Origin: Toxorhynchites rutilus septentrionalis
Taxonomy: Eukaryota; Arthropoda; Insecta; Diptera; Culicidae
Length of the DNA: 64,000 nucleotides
NCBI RefSeq assembly: GCF_029784135.1
Contig: NC_073746.1
Span: 152,120,556-152,184,555 of the forward strand
Direction of reading: 5' to 3'
In this document: positions 34,644 to 46,251 of the stretch, in pieces
Layout: each line of letters starts with the position of its first letter
How positions within the stretch are numbered: the stretch's first letter is position 1
Translations under genes and position numbers: made by a program
Notes under the pieces: generated by a model
Database searches by the model: none
What the model saw: only the letters and a program-made list of their open reading frames with translations
Told to the model about the DNA's origin: nothing

Positions 34644-35093
34644 TTAAAAGCTGTCTGACTCGATGCCAAATCGAGTTTCAAAGTGATCCGAAATGGAGGT
34701 GGACATACCGGACTAAATGTTAGCTACCGATTGGACTCGTAATTTGCCGCACATTTTTTTTTATTAAAATTTTAGGATGCGGCTAAACGAATATCCACCC
34801 TAATTCCACATTTTTGAATTACCTAGAAAACAAAAAGTGAATTGATACTTTTTTTTAGAGTGAATTCGATGAAAATAAACAATAATCGTATTTTACGAGC
34901 AAAACTGTACAAAAAATTGACTTATTTTTAAAAATATTGAGCAAAAATAGGATACTGCTAAACGAATGCCTACCACTGTATTTCCAAATATGTGCATTTC
35001 AAACCAAAAAAAATTATCACATACAAATACAATACAATGCACAACAAGAGACAAATTTACTTAATTAAACAAGGTAAACAAAACATCGCTCAC

Positions 35094-36156
35094 CTGGAAG
35101 CCGTCGATTGCACATCGTTGTTGTTCGGGCTGAACCGCTCACTCTTAATGCTATTATTGTTACTATTGTTGGTGCTGCCGGAACTGCTGCTACTACTGGT
35201 GTTATTATTGTTACTAGTTTGGTTGTTACTATTACTCAAACTATTGCCACTGGTGCCATCGGCCACGGATCCACCACTACTGCTGCTGCCGCCATTAGCG
35301 GTCACCAGGAGCCCACTACTACCATTAGCACTATTACCACTATTACCACTATTATTATTATTATTATTATTACTATTACTGATTGCACTAAGATCACTGA
35401 CGGGCCGCGGAGATTGGCAATTTTTGATCAGGTTCAGCTGATTCAGCTCCATCTCACCGGCGGAGACGGCAGCCGCGGCCCCATTCCGGAACTTTTCGTA
35501 GAACGAAGTGGCGGCCGCCGCCGCAGCTGCTGCAGCCGCGGCCGTTCCGGTTGGCGAGTTGAGAAACTTTTTCCTATCGTAAATTCGTTCACTCAGCATC
35601 TTGTCCAGGGATTGGAGGGCGGCAACTTGGCTGTTGAAGTTATTGCTGGAGCTATTGTTGTTATTGTTGTTGTTGTTGCTTAGTTGGGAATAGTGATCGT
35701 CGTCATTAGGAGTCGCTGGATGCGAGGGGGACCCTCGGCGACCGTTTCCGTTTTCCGGAAGCTGCAGCTGCAAACCGGTGGTGGGCGGGGTTGGTCTTCT
35801 AGGCGACGCTTGGAAGGCCGCCGCCGCCGCTGCTGCTGCCGCCGTCGCCAGGGCTGCCACCGAGCTTGCACCCAAAGCGGCACTCAGAGCGGACGGAGCC
35901 GATGATCCGGGGGAAGTTGGTGTGATTGATTTCCTTTTGGCACCGGAGTTACTCCGACTCGACAACTTGCCAGCACCTTGCGCCGAGTGAGCCGACGATG
36001 GCGATGAGGACGCAGATGACGACTGTGATTGATTTGATGACGACTGCTGGAGCAGGAATCGTTGCTGTTGATGCTGCTGCTGTTGAGGTGAGACCAATGA
36101 TGGCGATAGTGCTGCCGCTGAGACTGCTTGTGGTAAATCTTCATTAACTGTTTCTC
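35094..36156 (-). CDS. SAM-domain nuclear protein gene, large low-complexity exon
   Basis: This is a 1063-bp exon. The acceptor is a long pyrimidine tract ending TCTCGCTCTCTTCGCAG (36157 boundary, phase 1), and the donor is GCTTCCAG/GTGAGC at 35094/35093 (phase 2). About 353 codons encode, in order: a poly-Q run (QQQQHQQQ), Ser-rich sequence, a basic segment GAKRKSITPTSP, a first poly-A tract (9 Ala), SPRRPTPPTTG, a poly-N run, the more complex block SQVAALQSLDKMLSERIYDR-KKFLNSP, a second poly-A tract (11 Ala), SFYEKFRNG, GEMELNQLNLIKNCQSPRPV, then Asn/Ser/Gly tracts and SIKSERFSPNN, whose IKSE fits the SUMO consensus. Non-repeat blocks are probably the conserved parts. The exon joins in frame to 9520. 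A 5' exon must exist to the right, since the exon starts in mid-codon. Confidence 0.87.
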
Positions 36157-38470
36157 CTGCGAAGAGAGCGAGAGAACGAGAAGAAAGAGGAAAGAAAAAC
36201 ACCAAATTAGATCGATTTATGTTTTTATGTGTCTCTCTAAAGTGGTTATTGTGGAGTAGATGAGATGAATGTGGAGGAGAAAAACAAAACGATATTGGAG
36301 ACACCGTGGGGAGCAAAGAGAAAAGACCTCAAATGGAAATAGTTTCCCTCGGCAACATATGGCTGGCCACACCGTACGGCGACCCTCGCCCCCGTTGGGG
36401 CTGAGATATGTAGCCGTGGCTGGAGTTAGCCAAGATGATCGATAAAAAGTTGTTGCCTTGACATCGGGCACTGTTGCCGGTATTGTGGTGCTTATGTTGC
36501 AGATTTAAACTCGAAATGGAGTATGGAAAATATATCGCTGAAGGTGATCTTTTATTGGGTTGTTCAATGAATTTCGTCGTTCAAAAAAAGACGGTAATAA
36601 TAAGTATGTCATTTTATTGATCTAAAAAATTGTATTTATATATATTTATAGGTCCTCAAAACTTTACTATTTTTGTTGGACAATTAAACAGTTTCGTTCA
36701 AAAAAAAAAAAAGTACGTGAGTAACGATTCTCATTCTCACTTGGAAACGTATTTCGACAATCTTACAGTCTATTATTACAGGAATGGAATCCACGATTCG
36801 GAAGGATGTTGACAAAACTTCAATAAAGATCTTAGCGATCATTGGAAGTTATTTTTTTTTTTTATTTAAATCGTTTATTTTTACAGGCTCAGTTATTAGG
36901 TTTAAAGGAGCCGAACTCCTTACTGTATTGTTACTAGTATATATACATTTTTTTTTAATTCTAATGTTAATAATATAGGAAACCGATTACTCGCGGTCAA
37001 CTCGAGTTTAGAAGGGTGACATATTTATTGGAAGCTATGAAACAAACCATTTTTCCACGTAACCAAGATCTAGTATCTTTTGCCAAATCTGGCAACACTG
37101 GCTCTATGGGACATAAAACCAAAGTCGCTCACGGCCTGAAACGAGGTTGACGCTTCGGCTTCCACAGTTCACCCGCAAATATAGCAATTTATAGGTTTTC
37201 TTCGATTTTGCCATCTTTCGCTGCTTCTGTGTGGTGATATTTTGCTGCCCTCGCTCTGGCACCATCCGGAGTTATTTCGAGAGGAGGAGATGCTTCAAAA
37301 ATCGATTTGGTACCAAATGAATGCATAATTAATTAAAACTATGAACGAATTCGTATTCGTATAACAGTTTTGGGGCTATTCTAGCGAAGGTCGTGATCTC
37401 GCGCGTTTGGTTCCTCCTCTCGGCGCGCGCAGGGAGAGCGGATCACGAAAATAGATTATCGGAGCTTGATTGGGTTCAGATCGAGAAAAAAACACCAAAG
37501 GCTAAAGACGCCCAATTTTGAATACGTAGCAGAGAGACACGTTGATTAACCAAATCTGTGAAAATGTCAAAATTCAGTTCGGAGAGCTTGTGGTGGCGTT
37601 GACTCTATGGGGTGTACCAAATTTCACAAATTAGCCAACAGAAAATAGCAACTCAGTTATAAAGACACATCTTTATGGTCGATGAATTCTAGACCCATCT
37701 ACCGGGGTCGTTCCAATGATCCAACGATTTGGTCTATAATAATTTTCATCTTGTTGGATTCCAATCCTTTACGAGCATTCTTGTTGGTTATTCCTCTGTG
37801 CCAACAAACACAAACACTCGCACAGACCATTGGTAACGAACCACCACCGCCATTAAAACCGTTGGTGACAATTATCGCCCCTCGATCGGTGAACAGCTCG
37901 CGGCGTGGCGTCCCGTCATAACAAATGACCGACATTAAACAAATGACAATATCCGAGTAGCAGCCGAGTGAAGCACACATCAACACAGAGCAAAAAATGA
38001 AAAAAAAATTAAATAAACACGTAATCACCTGCAAGTCGTCACCGAAACGGTTGACGATAGGAGGTAACCATCAGCAAGGACAATCGGTGAGCAAGTGCAA
38101 GTCGCACTGGGCACTGGGACTCCGGGCGTCAGAGGAAATCATGGAAACTACGGGACGCGCATTTTAATGGGTTACAAGCTCTTATAAATTATCCGCTGCT
38201 TCTGCCTTTAATTGGTGATAAAATGCAATCTATTAGAGGGGTAAGCTTCGAGGTTCTCAGTATCTCGCCTAGCATGGCATGGGGGGAGGAAAGGTTAAAC
38301 ATTTTATAATTTTTTTCATATTCGTGAGCTAGAGTGATGGTGAAGTGGTCACCCCAAGGAATATGCTCTTTTCCTGCGTCCACATACCGCTACAATTCCC
38401 GTTTTTCGTTGAATATTGTAGCTTACACAATTGTTGTTCAATATAGCAAACTTTAAAAATTGATAATACA
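36157..38470. other. Upstream intron or 5' region, mostly unique DNA
   Basis: The first few hundred bases after the acceptor are unique. 37050-38170 is relatively GC-rich, with CpG words such as GGCGCGCGCAGGGAGAGCGG near 37420-37440 and no repeats. No exon with a fitting phase-1 donor was found with confidence. 36852-36990 has a T-rich start and TTTACAGGCTCAGTTATTAG, which looks like the reversed 3' end of a retroelement. Confidence 0.4.
36546..36850 (+). pseudogene. Mariner-like remnant
   Basis: The start TTATTGGGTTGTTCAATGAA is like a mariner terminal repeat. At 36710-36850 the plus strand reads HSHLETYFDN, YYYRNGIHDSEG and CWQNFNKD, resembling the extreme C terminus of mariner transposases (FF..RGI..LPERWQK). 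The middle of the transposase is absent. Confidence 0.5.
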
Positions 38471-38472
38471 CT

Positions 38473-39200
38473 GCGTTTCACAACTATAGAGCCACTTATT
38501 TTTTCTGAATTTCTAGAGATATGTAAGAAGTAAGTTGAATTGAAGATTTTTTAGTGTTCGATATAATAACTATCTTCATTTATAAAACTGACCATTTGAA
38601 CTTTATTGTTGTGTTCAGGCGCGAAACATTAAAAAAAACTAAAATTCCAGTGTTTCATAACTATAGAACCAGATGGAAAAACTCTCACTCATTTACAAAA
38701 TTAACGTCAATTTCACATGAATTACAATAATTTTCTAATTCGTAGGTGAACTTTAGTTCTCAGATCAGATCAAAAAACCCATTCGGGGTGGTTTCGACCA
38801 AGTTGCGCCATGTTGTAGTGTGTATCTCGTTCTACGCAGAGGATACTGCGTACGATCACTCCTCATATGTTCTTGATAGCGTTTTGATCTGGTAAACAAG
38901 CTGACCAGTCCAGAATCCAAAGCCCCCAGGCCTTTTTGACGATAGTTTCCTCAAACCATCAAACTGCCGCCTGCACATTACGAGTTTAAGAATTAAATGA
39001 CACGTTCCGTAAGTTCTTCCAGTATGAAGAAATTCTATTCAAGTTGGATTTCTTTTTATCAGAAAAGTTCTCCTGAAATGGTGAAACCCATGGCATTAGC
39101 TTTCTCATTAGTTTTTGGACCCGCAGCTTTGGAGATGGGATTTTCATGATTTTGGGGAAAATTTTCTCAAAAAGACCTGGTTTAGGTAGCTTACCATCAA
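38473..39200 (-). pseudogene. Tc1-like transposase remnant
   Basis: The minus strand shows CAGGSLMV.GNYRQKGLGAL (the GGSVMVWG block before the second Asp) at about 38985-38925. It is followed directly by the C-terminal piece VSSA.NEIHTTTWRNLVETT at 38830-38780, so the second and third catalytic regions are deleted. The left terminus TGCGTTTCACAACTATAGAG at about 38472 resembles a Tc1 terminal repeat, with a second copy at 38652. It is related to the inverted piece at 41400-41717. Confidence 0.6.
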
Positions 39201-39227
39201 CACGAATGAACAGTCAAAAGTGCACCG

Positions 39228-39835
39228 AAGTACCGTTTTGTCTCATAATCCGAACAGTCTCAAATTCCGAACACTTCATTTTTAAATGTAATTTTACTGA
39301 ACTTTAATTTTTTAAATACTTGATTGATGAAAACCCTGACATTCTTTGTTGTATAGGCTCCATTTCAGCATCATTTACAGGTATCGATTCACCTATAACT
39401 TATAACACTAAGCATTTGCAAAAAAAGTGACTGTCAAAACAAGCGGCAGTGTTTGCGCTAACAAATTTTTAATTTACATCATGTTTCGAAGCACAAAATT
39501 CAAATTTTTGGGAGTATAATATTTTTGAAAAAAGGAGGATAGCTAATTGACTTTAATTTGATATGTCGATCATCTGAATCGCTCAAGTAGCTCAAAAGTT
39601 ATGACTTTTATAAAAAAAAGTTGCGTTTTTGCTGTTCGGAATTTGAGACAAATATAATCAAACATATTTTTGGTTTTTCAACATGATTATGTTTTTGTAA
39701 ATCAATTTCATGGTGGACAAAAGAAAGAAAAGGCTCTACCCTATCAAAAAGCCACATTAATTTCGCGAAAAAGTACCATTTTGAGTAATGAGACACTGTT
39801 CAATGTGTTCGGAATTTGAGACAAAACGGTACTTC
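39228..39835. mobile_element. MITE with GAAGTACCGTTTTGTCTCA ends
   Basis: GAAGTACCGTTTTGTCTCA at the left is mirrored by TGAGACAAAACGGTACTTC at the right, and TTCCGAACA extends the match. A further internal GTTCGGAATTTGAGACAAA occurs at 39633-39651. TA inside the ends may be the target dinucleotide. The 608-bp interior has no coding content. Confidence 0.75.
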
Positions 39836-39961
39836 AGAATCATTTACTGCTGTTTTTACATCAAAAACAATGTCACAATTGCGTAATGTGGCATCAATTC
39901 ATAAAATCCGGAAAGTAATGGTATGATGAATAAGGGCTTCAGATTCAGGATGGTCAGTAGA

Positions 39962-40232
39962 GTGCCAATGAAAATGGTTATCTCGAATTTCAAAAAGTTA
40001 CCGCATAAAAAATGTTCACTGCCTCGAAAAAACACCCTATGCCAAATATCAGCTCAATAGGTTTTTGAAAGTTTTTTTTGTCCCCGATTTCCTTTACTTT
40101 TTTTAGATTTTTAGATTTTTAGATTTTGAAAAAACTCAAACTTTGACCGCTTTGCGGCACTCTCCCTTAAGTCCGATTTAGTTGAAATTTTGCATAGGGT
40201 GTTTTTTCGAGGTGGTGAACATTTTGTATCTG
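39962..40232. repeat. Copy of the GTGCCAATGAAAATGG foldback family
   Basis: It starts AGTGCCAATGAAAATGG and contains CCTCGAAAAAACACCCTATG, mirrored by GCATAGGGTGTTTTTTCGAGG at 40191-40211. The loop includes three tandem AGATTTTT words. It is shorter than the 18309-19031 copy and lacks the right terminal repeat. Confidence 0.7.
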
Positions 40233-40434
40233 GTCAGCATGTTTAACACTTTGAACGCCCCGTCACCCAGAAGTGGGTGACACTTTTCTCGTTTAATTTG
40301 AATAGGATTATGAAACGGGATTTGATAGAATGGGCACTTAAATGTAAATATGGGTTATGTAGAATAATAAAAAAATCAAAAACATAAAAATATAGTCTTT
40401 ATACTACACTTTTGAACGGTTTTATTTAGCAGCC

Positions 40435-40700
40435 TATTGTAAATATGCTTGTATGTTTATCTGCAGGGTTGTCCCACATCAATAAAAATTTAACCTCCTT
40501 ACTGTTGACCGATTGGTCTGAAATTTTGAGCACGCCTTTATCTCTGCTGTCGTTATAAAACTGCGTATTCTATTGTCTTGAAAATCCAATATGGCGGCTG
40601 CAACAAAATGGCGAACTACATATTTCATCAAAACCCCATCAATATGGGTATCAAATGAAAGGGCTTGACTAGTAGAACATACTTATTTGTGAAAAATAAC
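40435..40700. repeat. Fragment related to the pogo-like element interior
   Basis: The segment TATAAAACTGCGTATTCTAT ... AATATGGCGGCTGCAACAAA ... ATGGGTATCAAATGAAAGGG follows the same order as parts of 21567-22824, including the minisatellite unit. It is a single diverged unit without terminal repeats. Confidence 0.7.
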
Positions 40701-41399
40701 CTTTTAAATGTACTGTTGAAAAATCAATATCTTTTTGTAATCTATAGAAAGTTCTTCTAACATATCGTCCACGTCTTCACTTGCGTATAGTTTCTCAATA
40801 TCCTAATCGGAACTCGATAAGATAACACTCGAAACTTTTCTTCTAACGCTTCGCACTATTTCGTCGTTACTAATTTCTTCGCTTTCAGATTTACTATTAC
40901 ACCGTCCGGGGAACATTTTAAGGATGAAAAAACACATGTGTGTCTAAAAAAATATACATAATAAACATATTGTTTTTGGAATAAACAGGGGCTTCTCCTC
41001 ATTCTCAGAAAAAAAAAACTTGCAACATGCTTTTTCTTTCAGATTGTTAACTACCATGCGCAAAAAACGATGAAAACGAATTACGTGAAAAATCGGAGTT
41101 GCCAAATGTGATATAGTTTATGACGATTATTTTCCCACTAATGTGATATATGTTCTCAGTATGATATATCCACAGAATCTTCGCAATCGATTGAACAGAA
41201 TATTCCGTATTCTCCAAAAAAATTGTAGTTATTCATCGCCATCGAATATAGTATATAAAGCAAGCACGTTCGGTTAAATTTCATTTTTATTATCATTTCC
41301 AACACTGTATAATTGACTGAAAACTTTTATTTTTATAAGTTTTCTAATCAGCAGTCGGTTGATTTCATTCAGATTCAACAGAAAAGTAGTCCTGAATCG

Positions 41400-41717
41400 A
41401 ACCCAAATTCATTATTATCGTTGCCGCTTATTTCTCTAGCGCACCGACAGTTGAATTTGGGCCCCGCAAGAAACTCGACCGAATCGCTCTGGACGACGAA
41501 GGTGTTAACAGATCACAACCCTCTCAAGGTCTTATGAGGAGTGATCGTACGAATAGTAGAAGCAGCTTACAAGCAGTATAAGTGATTTGAAGAGCTCAAA
41601 CGAGCAGTATCCTCTGCGTAGAACGTGATACACACTACAACATGGCGCAGCTTGGTTGAAACTACCTCCAATAGGTGAATAGGTGAGCTGATTGAGAACT
41701 AAAGATGACCTACGAAT
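41400..41717 (+). pseudogene. Tc1-like transposase C-terminal remnant
   Basis: The plus strand reads LNLGPARNSTESLWTTKVL (a distorted DLNPIENLWG block), then YKQYK.FEELKRAVSSA, then IHTTTWRSLVETTSNR, matching the C terminus of Tc1 transposases. 41533-41717 is an inverted copy of 38733-38872, so two pieces of the same family lie head to head 2.7 kb apart. Confidence 0.62.
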
Positions 41718-41739
41718 TAGTAACATTAGAATTATATAG

Positions 41740-41741
<2 letters not shown>

Positions 41742-41773
<32 letters not shown>
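41742..41773. repeat. (TA)n microsatellite
   Basis: A 32-bp pure TA run. Confidence 0.95.
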
Positions 41774-41777
<4 letters not shown>

Positions 41778-41825
41778 ACTTTCAGGCAGGCAAATTTTGA
41801 ACAAAAATAAAAAAAAATATTACTC

Positions 41826-42446
41826 TGAGACCCAATTTTACTCAAATTTTTATTTAAATGCGTTCGTATGTGTTGTTTTTTTCCCACATGTAGCGTAATT
41901 TTTTCTTGAATTTTTAAGAGCGCGCGAAAAAAATTTTGTTTTTTGGACTTTGGGCATTTTTAATTTATTTTGAATTTAGAGACCCACTACTGCTCTAATA
42001 TTTTTTAAATTTTGTTTTTCATATGTCTAAATTTTGTCGGTATTTTTAGAGCATTGCGCTGTGCAATTTTTTCTCGTATCTTAAAATATATGGGATTATC
42101 TTCACATTGGATTTAGATGGTTTACTAAATTCATAGGTGTCAGCAGCAGCTCTGTGAGAAAAAAAAATAAAGTCCTTGTGGAAAAATCATTCGGATTAAT
42201 GAGAAGAACACTTAAAATAATCCGATCTGTTTTTTTTATTTTCATCTTACACTTGAAAACCACGAATACAATAAAATAATCGATTTCAAGAAAATAAAAA
42301 TAATAATGCAGACGACGAAGAAAATTATTGTTGTGTCTCGCAATGCTCTTAAAAACTCAGGAAAAATTACACCACATGTGGAACAAAAGACACATACGAA
42401 CGCATTTAAATGAAAATTAGAGCAGAAGTGGGTCTCAATTTTTTTT
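41826..42446. repeat. Foldback-like element with about 110-bp inverted arms
   Basis: GAGACCCAATTTTACTCAAA at the left is mirrored by the right end (GAGACCCACTTCTGCTCTAA on the minus strand), continuing through CATTTAAATGCG, ACATACGAACGC and CACATGTGG to CTCTTAAAAA. A further GAGACCCACTACTGCTC lies at 41979. The centre is AT-rich and non-coding. The superfamily is unknown. Confidence 0.68.
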
Positions 42447-42469
42447 TTTTTGCAAAATATCGAAAATAT

Positions 42470-43094
42470 ATAAAGCTTTTGAGGATGGCGTGAAATGAAC
42501 GAGAAAGTACGTTTTTCACTATAGATCCTATGTTAAACCACATTCAAATAAACCACCAAAATTTCTTATTTAATATCCTATACGATATTTGCCATACAGC
42601 TGGTGATTTGGTTTGCGGGACTTTTTGCTCCCTTACCCAGCAAGACTCTTTGGAAACATAAAAAAAAAATTGTTTGTATCGTGCAACACTAAAAAAAAAT
42701 CTGAAAAAAATCACACATATCTAGGAAAGCTTCAGAAACACATTTAAATATGAATTAGAGTAGAACAGAATCTCTAAATTCCAAAAAAAAATTCTAAATT
42801 TCAATATTGTTTTGAGTACTAAAATTTTTGATGAAATTTTTTTTTGGTAATGTTTCTTGATACACCGCAGTAAGATGCACATTCAGTATTTTTTTCAAAT
42901 TTTTATCTCGAAGCATTTGAAGATGGCGTGAAATAAACGAAAAAGTACGTTTTTCTCTATAGATCCTATGTTAAACCACATAGGGGTTCAAGTAAACCGC
43001 CAAAATTTCTTATTTAATATCATATACAATATTTGCCATAGAGCTGGTGATTTGGTTTGGGGGCACTTTTTACTCTCTTACCCGGAAAGGCCCT
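42470..43094. repeat. Direct repeat pair, about 190 bp each
   Basis: 42480-42660 and 42905-43094 share GATGGCGTGAAAT-AACGA, AAAGTACGTTTTTC, TATAGATCCTATGTTAAACC, TTTCTTATTTAATATC and GCTGGTGATTTGGTTTG in the same order. Copy 2 has an extra TAGGGGTT. The spacing is about 425 bp. No coding sense was found. Confidence 0.8.
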
Positions 43095-44836
43095 TTACAA
43101 TCCATGCCTTGACTCCAAACACCTATATTTTGACGTAGGACTACGTCTAACAGAAAAATATGGGGGTAAATTGTGAATCTAAACACTGAACATTCAAGAA
43201 ATAATGCAAGATTTTGAACGCATATAACTTGACCCTTTTTTTCACAGATCGCAAAGAAGTTTGCATCAATTGATTACAAATATTTCTACGAACCTATCAT
43301 GATAAAAACATACATCTTTTAAACTAACTATTGAATAACTGTATAATGCCAAGCATTATCCAAACGCACTAAATTCCACGTTTTTATTTGTTCAATTTTT
43401 GTTTCACAATAGTAAATATTTTCAAACTGTCCCGTAGCTGCTACAGGTTTTAATCCTCTTATTGTTTAGATTTTCGTGTGTGTAAGTTTGTGTGTCGATG
43501 CAAATCTTCATGTTTGATATGCGCTCACTTCAAAGGACGATTGCGGGGTTCGGTATATGCTTCATGTGCTATCATGGACTCGCGCTACGCCGTTGGATAA
43601 TATTCGTCCGTGAGTTTGTGTGAAATAATACAACATTGCTTACACTTTGAAACACAAAACATCGAACAAAACTAAAATAACAAGCCTTATCTGGACGAAA
43701 ATTCGACTCTAAGGGTGCATGAACCCAAATTTTCAAAAAATCGGTCAATTCAACATTCATCGTTCGGAATTCATGTTACCGTTCTGCGAAAGGTTCTGGC
43801 ATACCATAATTTCTGGATTATTTCTTTGATAATGATCTCGTGGACAATGGTTATGTAATTTTTCTAAAAAATACTATAAAACTGACACTGAGAATTGATG
43901 TTTAAATTTTACTGCTTCGCTGCTTTGTGTGCGCCGCTAAGTTCAAAAATTTACTTAATTAACTTATGGAGGCATGTTTACGGTTGATCCCTACTACACT
44001 GTCGAGTTCCAGAAGTGATTGTTACATGAATTACCGGTAAAATTCGTGGCTTTTCGTACTCATGTACTTTTCGAAACGTTCTGCTATTGTTATAGGTTAT
44101 GGTGTAGTTTGGCATGGTGAAACATTATAGGAGGTTGTGTCCAAGATACGTCCGTATTGTTTACGTAGGTCTACGAAACTTTTCCATTCATTTTGCTTGT
44201 TTTTGAGCATAAGATATTGTTTCAGAATGCATTGATAATTAGCGTTTTAGCGTTTTTAAATGATGTACACCACAGCATATTCTGTTATGCTGTGATGTAC
44301 ATTACTTCACCCTTATTTTCCCAACTGTTTAACTTTTTATCCCGTTTCTGATGACTAAGTAGTCCTACGCAAATGACTGTTTTATATTTTAACAACTAAT
44401 AGTTAATTGAATATTTATCCGTTGTAGCCAACTAGTAGCCTTTTCTAACTATTAATATTCAGAAAATCAGAAAAATTATTTTATATTTTAATATAATTAG
44501 AAGTAACCAGAATAAAATATGTTATATGTTATATGTATTTCCTCGTGAGAGCTTTCTGATATTGGAATTATTTTTGTTGCAATGGAATGATTTGGGCTGT
44601 AAGCAATGGATGTGCTGACTTTGTCTTCTGACGGTTTGGCATTTGCTCTTTCGTGTTATTTTTCTTAGATTATTTTGAAATGAGGAATTGCTCAAAAAAG
44701 GATCGCACAAAAACAGGTTCATCTGTATATTACGAGCTTGGATATAGTGGAGTGGAGTTCGTTTTTGAAGGTGTTACAAAAAATTACAACGGAAGTAATA
44801 CAAAGGACGAATTGAGGAGCTTTTAATTGTTGGTAT
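43095..44836. other. No gene recognised; small palindromes
   Basis: This region contains the near-palindrome TGACGTAGGACTACGTC at 43133-43149 and the hairpin at 44263-44302. No transposase words were recognised. Confidence 0.35.
44263..44302. repeat. 40-bp hairpin
   Basis: ATGTACACCACAGCATA and TATGCTGTGATGTACAT are inverted with a 6-base loop TTCTGT. One bulge interrupts the stem. Confidence 0.75.
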
Positions 44837-44839
44837 ACA

Positions 44840-45765
44840 TTAGAGTGCCAATGAAAATGGCCATCTCGAATTTTCAAAGCGAACATGATTAAAAATGTTG
44901 ATTCCCACGAAAAACTACCCTATGCAAAATATCAGCTCAATCGGACTTCATTTACCAGCATCGCACAGCGGTCAAATTTTGAGTTTTTTTAAATACCGAT
45001 GAATCACCCAAGGGGAAGTAAAGGAAATCGGGATTTTCGAAAAAAAAAAAAATTTGTCAAAGATCGACACTCTGGAACATGTGGCATGTACACGATTAAA
45101 ATTCGGCTCTGTTACAGCTAAAATGCTAATGAGGCTTAAAAACTAAACAAAAGGGATAAAAAAAAGGGCCAATAAAAATAATTATCTCGGTTTTTCATTC
45201 GGAATTTGCTGCGAAATGTTGATTTGCACGATAAAATACCCTCTGCAAAATAGTAGCTCATACGGACTTTATTTACTATTGTCGCAGATCGAAAAATCAC
45301 CCAGGGGAGTAAAGGAAATTGGGGTTTTCAAAAAAAGCTTTTTGATGCCAAATATCCTAGAATTGCATGAAACGTCGAGATTTACTGCTATCACGAAAAA
45401 AAAATTCGTCAAAAATCGACTTTTCAGACAAAAACGACCAAGTGCCGAGAAGTCAATTTCTAACAACAAAAAATTTTTCGAGGTAACAGTAAATCTCGAA
45501 GTTTCATGGGTGATTGGATGATTTTTCGATTTGCAATAAAAACTAAAATTTTGATATCTGCGACAACAGTGAATGAAGTCCGTATGAGCCAATATTTTGC
45601 AGAGGGTATTTTCGTGTAAATCAACATTTCCTAGGGAGTCCCGTATGAAAATCGATATGGCGATCCAAAACCATACGTTTTGCGTTTTTTTCATAAAACT
45701 GAATCCTCCTGAGAAATTCCGGATCAGCTGGATGGAACTGGATGGCATAACAAATTGTTCAATGA
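44840..45765. repeat. Long foldback repeat of the GTGCCAATGAAAATGG family
   Basis: It opens with AGTGCCAATGAAAATGG. A large imperfect palindrome is centred near 45437: CTCATACGGACTTTATTTAC (45258-45277) is mirrored at about 45570-45589, ACCCTCTGCAAAATA is mirrored near 45595-45609, and CGTCGAGATTTACTG is mirrored by CAGTAAATCTCG at 45488. A 75-bp piece at about 45088-45164 is the dispersed repeat also seen at 6815-6890, probably a nested insertion. Confidence 0.7.
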
Positions 45766-45771
45766 TAAAAA

Positions 45772-46230
45772 ATGATTAAAAATAAGTTCAGCTGTTCTTA
45801 CAGGCACATCTGCAAAACATTTAAAAGAGTCAGAATAAAGTGCCGAAAGCACATTACCATCAAAGATCGATACTATTTCATGGATAGTTCTACTGTATCT
45901 CCGAACATGGAATATACATTTAAACATAAGTTTGATCAGAAAGTGATGCTGTACATTGTCATTCCCATGAGAAGAATTTCTAAGCCATGGTTGAAGCCCT
46001 TTGGTTTGATTATCAATCAAGAAGTGTGTCAGAACGAATGTTTAATGGAAAAGTTGTACTCGTTTCAACAAAAACATCATCTAGATGAACAACACGTGTT
46101 TTAGCCGGACAAAGCGTTATCGCATTACGCCAAAAAATACAATCGATCCTAAATTTCCATTCGGTCCCATTTGTTTCCAAAAACCTCAACCCGAAAATCT
46201 GCCTCAGCGTCACCCAATTGAAGATTTTTT
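45772..46230 (+). pseudogene. Tc1/mariner-superfamily (DD41D-like) transposase remnant
   Basis: The plus strand reads KHKFDQKVMLYIVIPMRRIS, KPWLKPFGLIINQEVCQNEC, YSFQQKHHLDEQHVF and then, after a stop in place of Trp, PDKALSHYAKK. This is the second catalytic Asp block (FWPDKASSHYA in the family). NLNPKICLSVTQLKIFF follows in another frame. It belongs to the same family as 15799-16475. The N terminus and the third catalytic residue are not recognisable. Confidence 0.65.
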
Positions 46231-46251
46231 TTGAGATTTTGAGCTCTTTGC

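Larger units (their letters stand above)
32758..34720 (+). pseudogene. Tc1-like transposase pseudogene, split by an insertion
   Basis: It starts MAKGILLTEEGRKIIKIFSA with the HTH wording SNRSIVTKIGRSEEVVQNF, then a stop at 32890. It continues in shifting frames: RPTNGNTKVILRLKGRI, ILNESPNTMWKKPQGKPKLT, WRNVVFSGEK (first Asp region, Asp replaced), NLDGPDCCSCYWYNLSQRNV, FQQDYA.IHVSKQSKAWF (second Asp) and a degraded PDCNPIENLWG region near 33520. At 33649 a TTAA element interrupts it. The last part (DSMP-RVSKVI) resumes after 34644. Many stops and frameshifts make it inactive. The domain order is standard for Tc1. Confidence 0.85.
32391..34978 (+). mobile_element. Tc1-like transposon interrupted by a TTAA element
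   Basis: Inverted termini CAGTGATAGACATTCGTTTA (left) and CAGTGGTAGGCATTCGTTTA (right, reverse complement) are each preceded by TA. The total is 2588 bp. Removing the 991-bp TTAA insert and its TTAA duplication leaves about 1.59 kb, the normal size of a Tc1 element. A second copy of the terminal word TTTAGCCGCAG occurs at 32599, possibly an internal repeat as in elements with paired binding sites. Confidence 0.9.

Noticed and set aside
35108..35683. Plus-strand open frames opposite the large exon (also 34992-35441)
   Set aside because: They are shadows of the trinucleotide-rich minus exon, which has splice sites and phase agreement; the plus frames do not.
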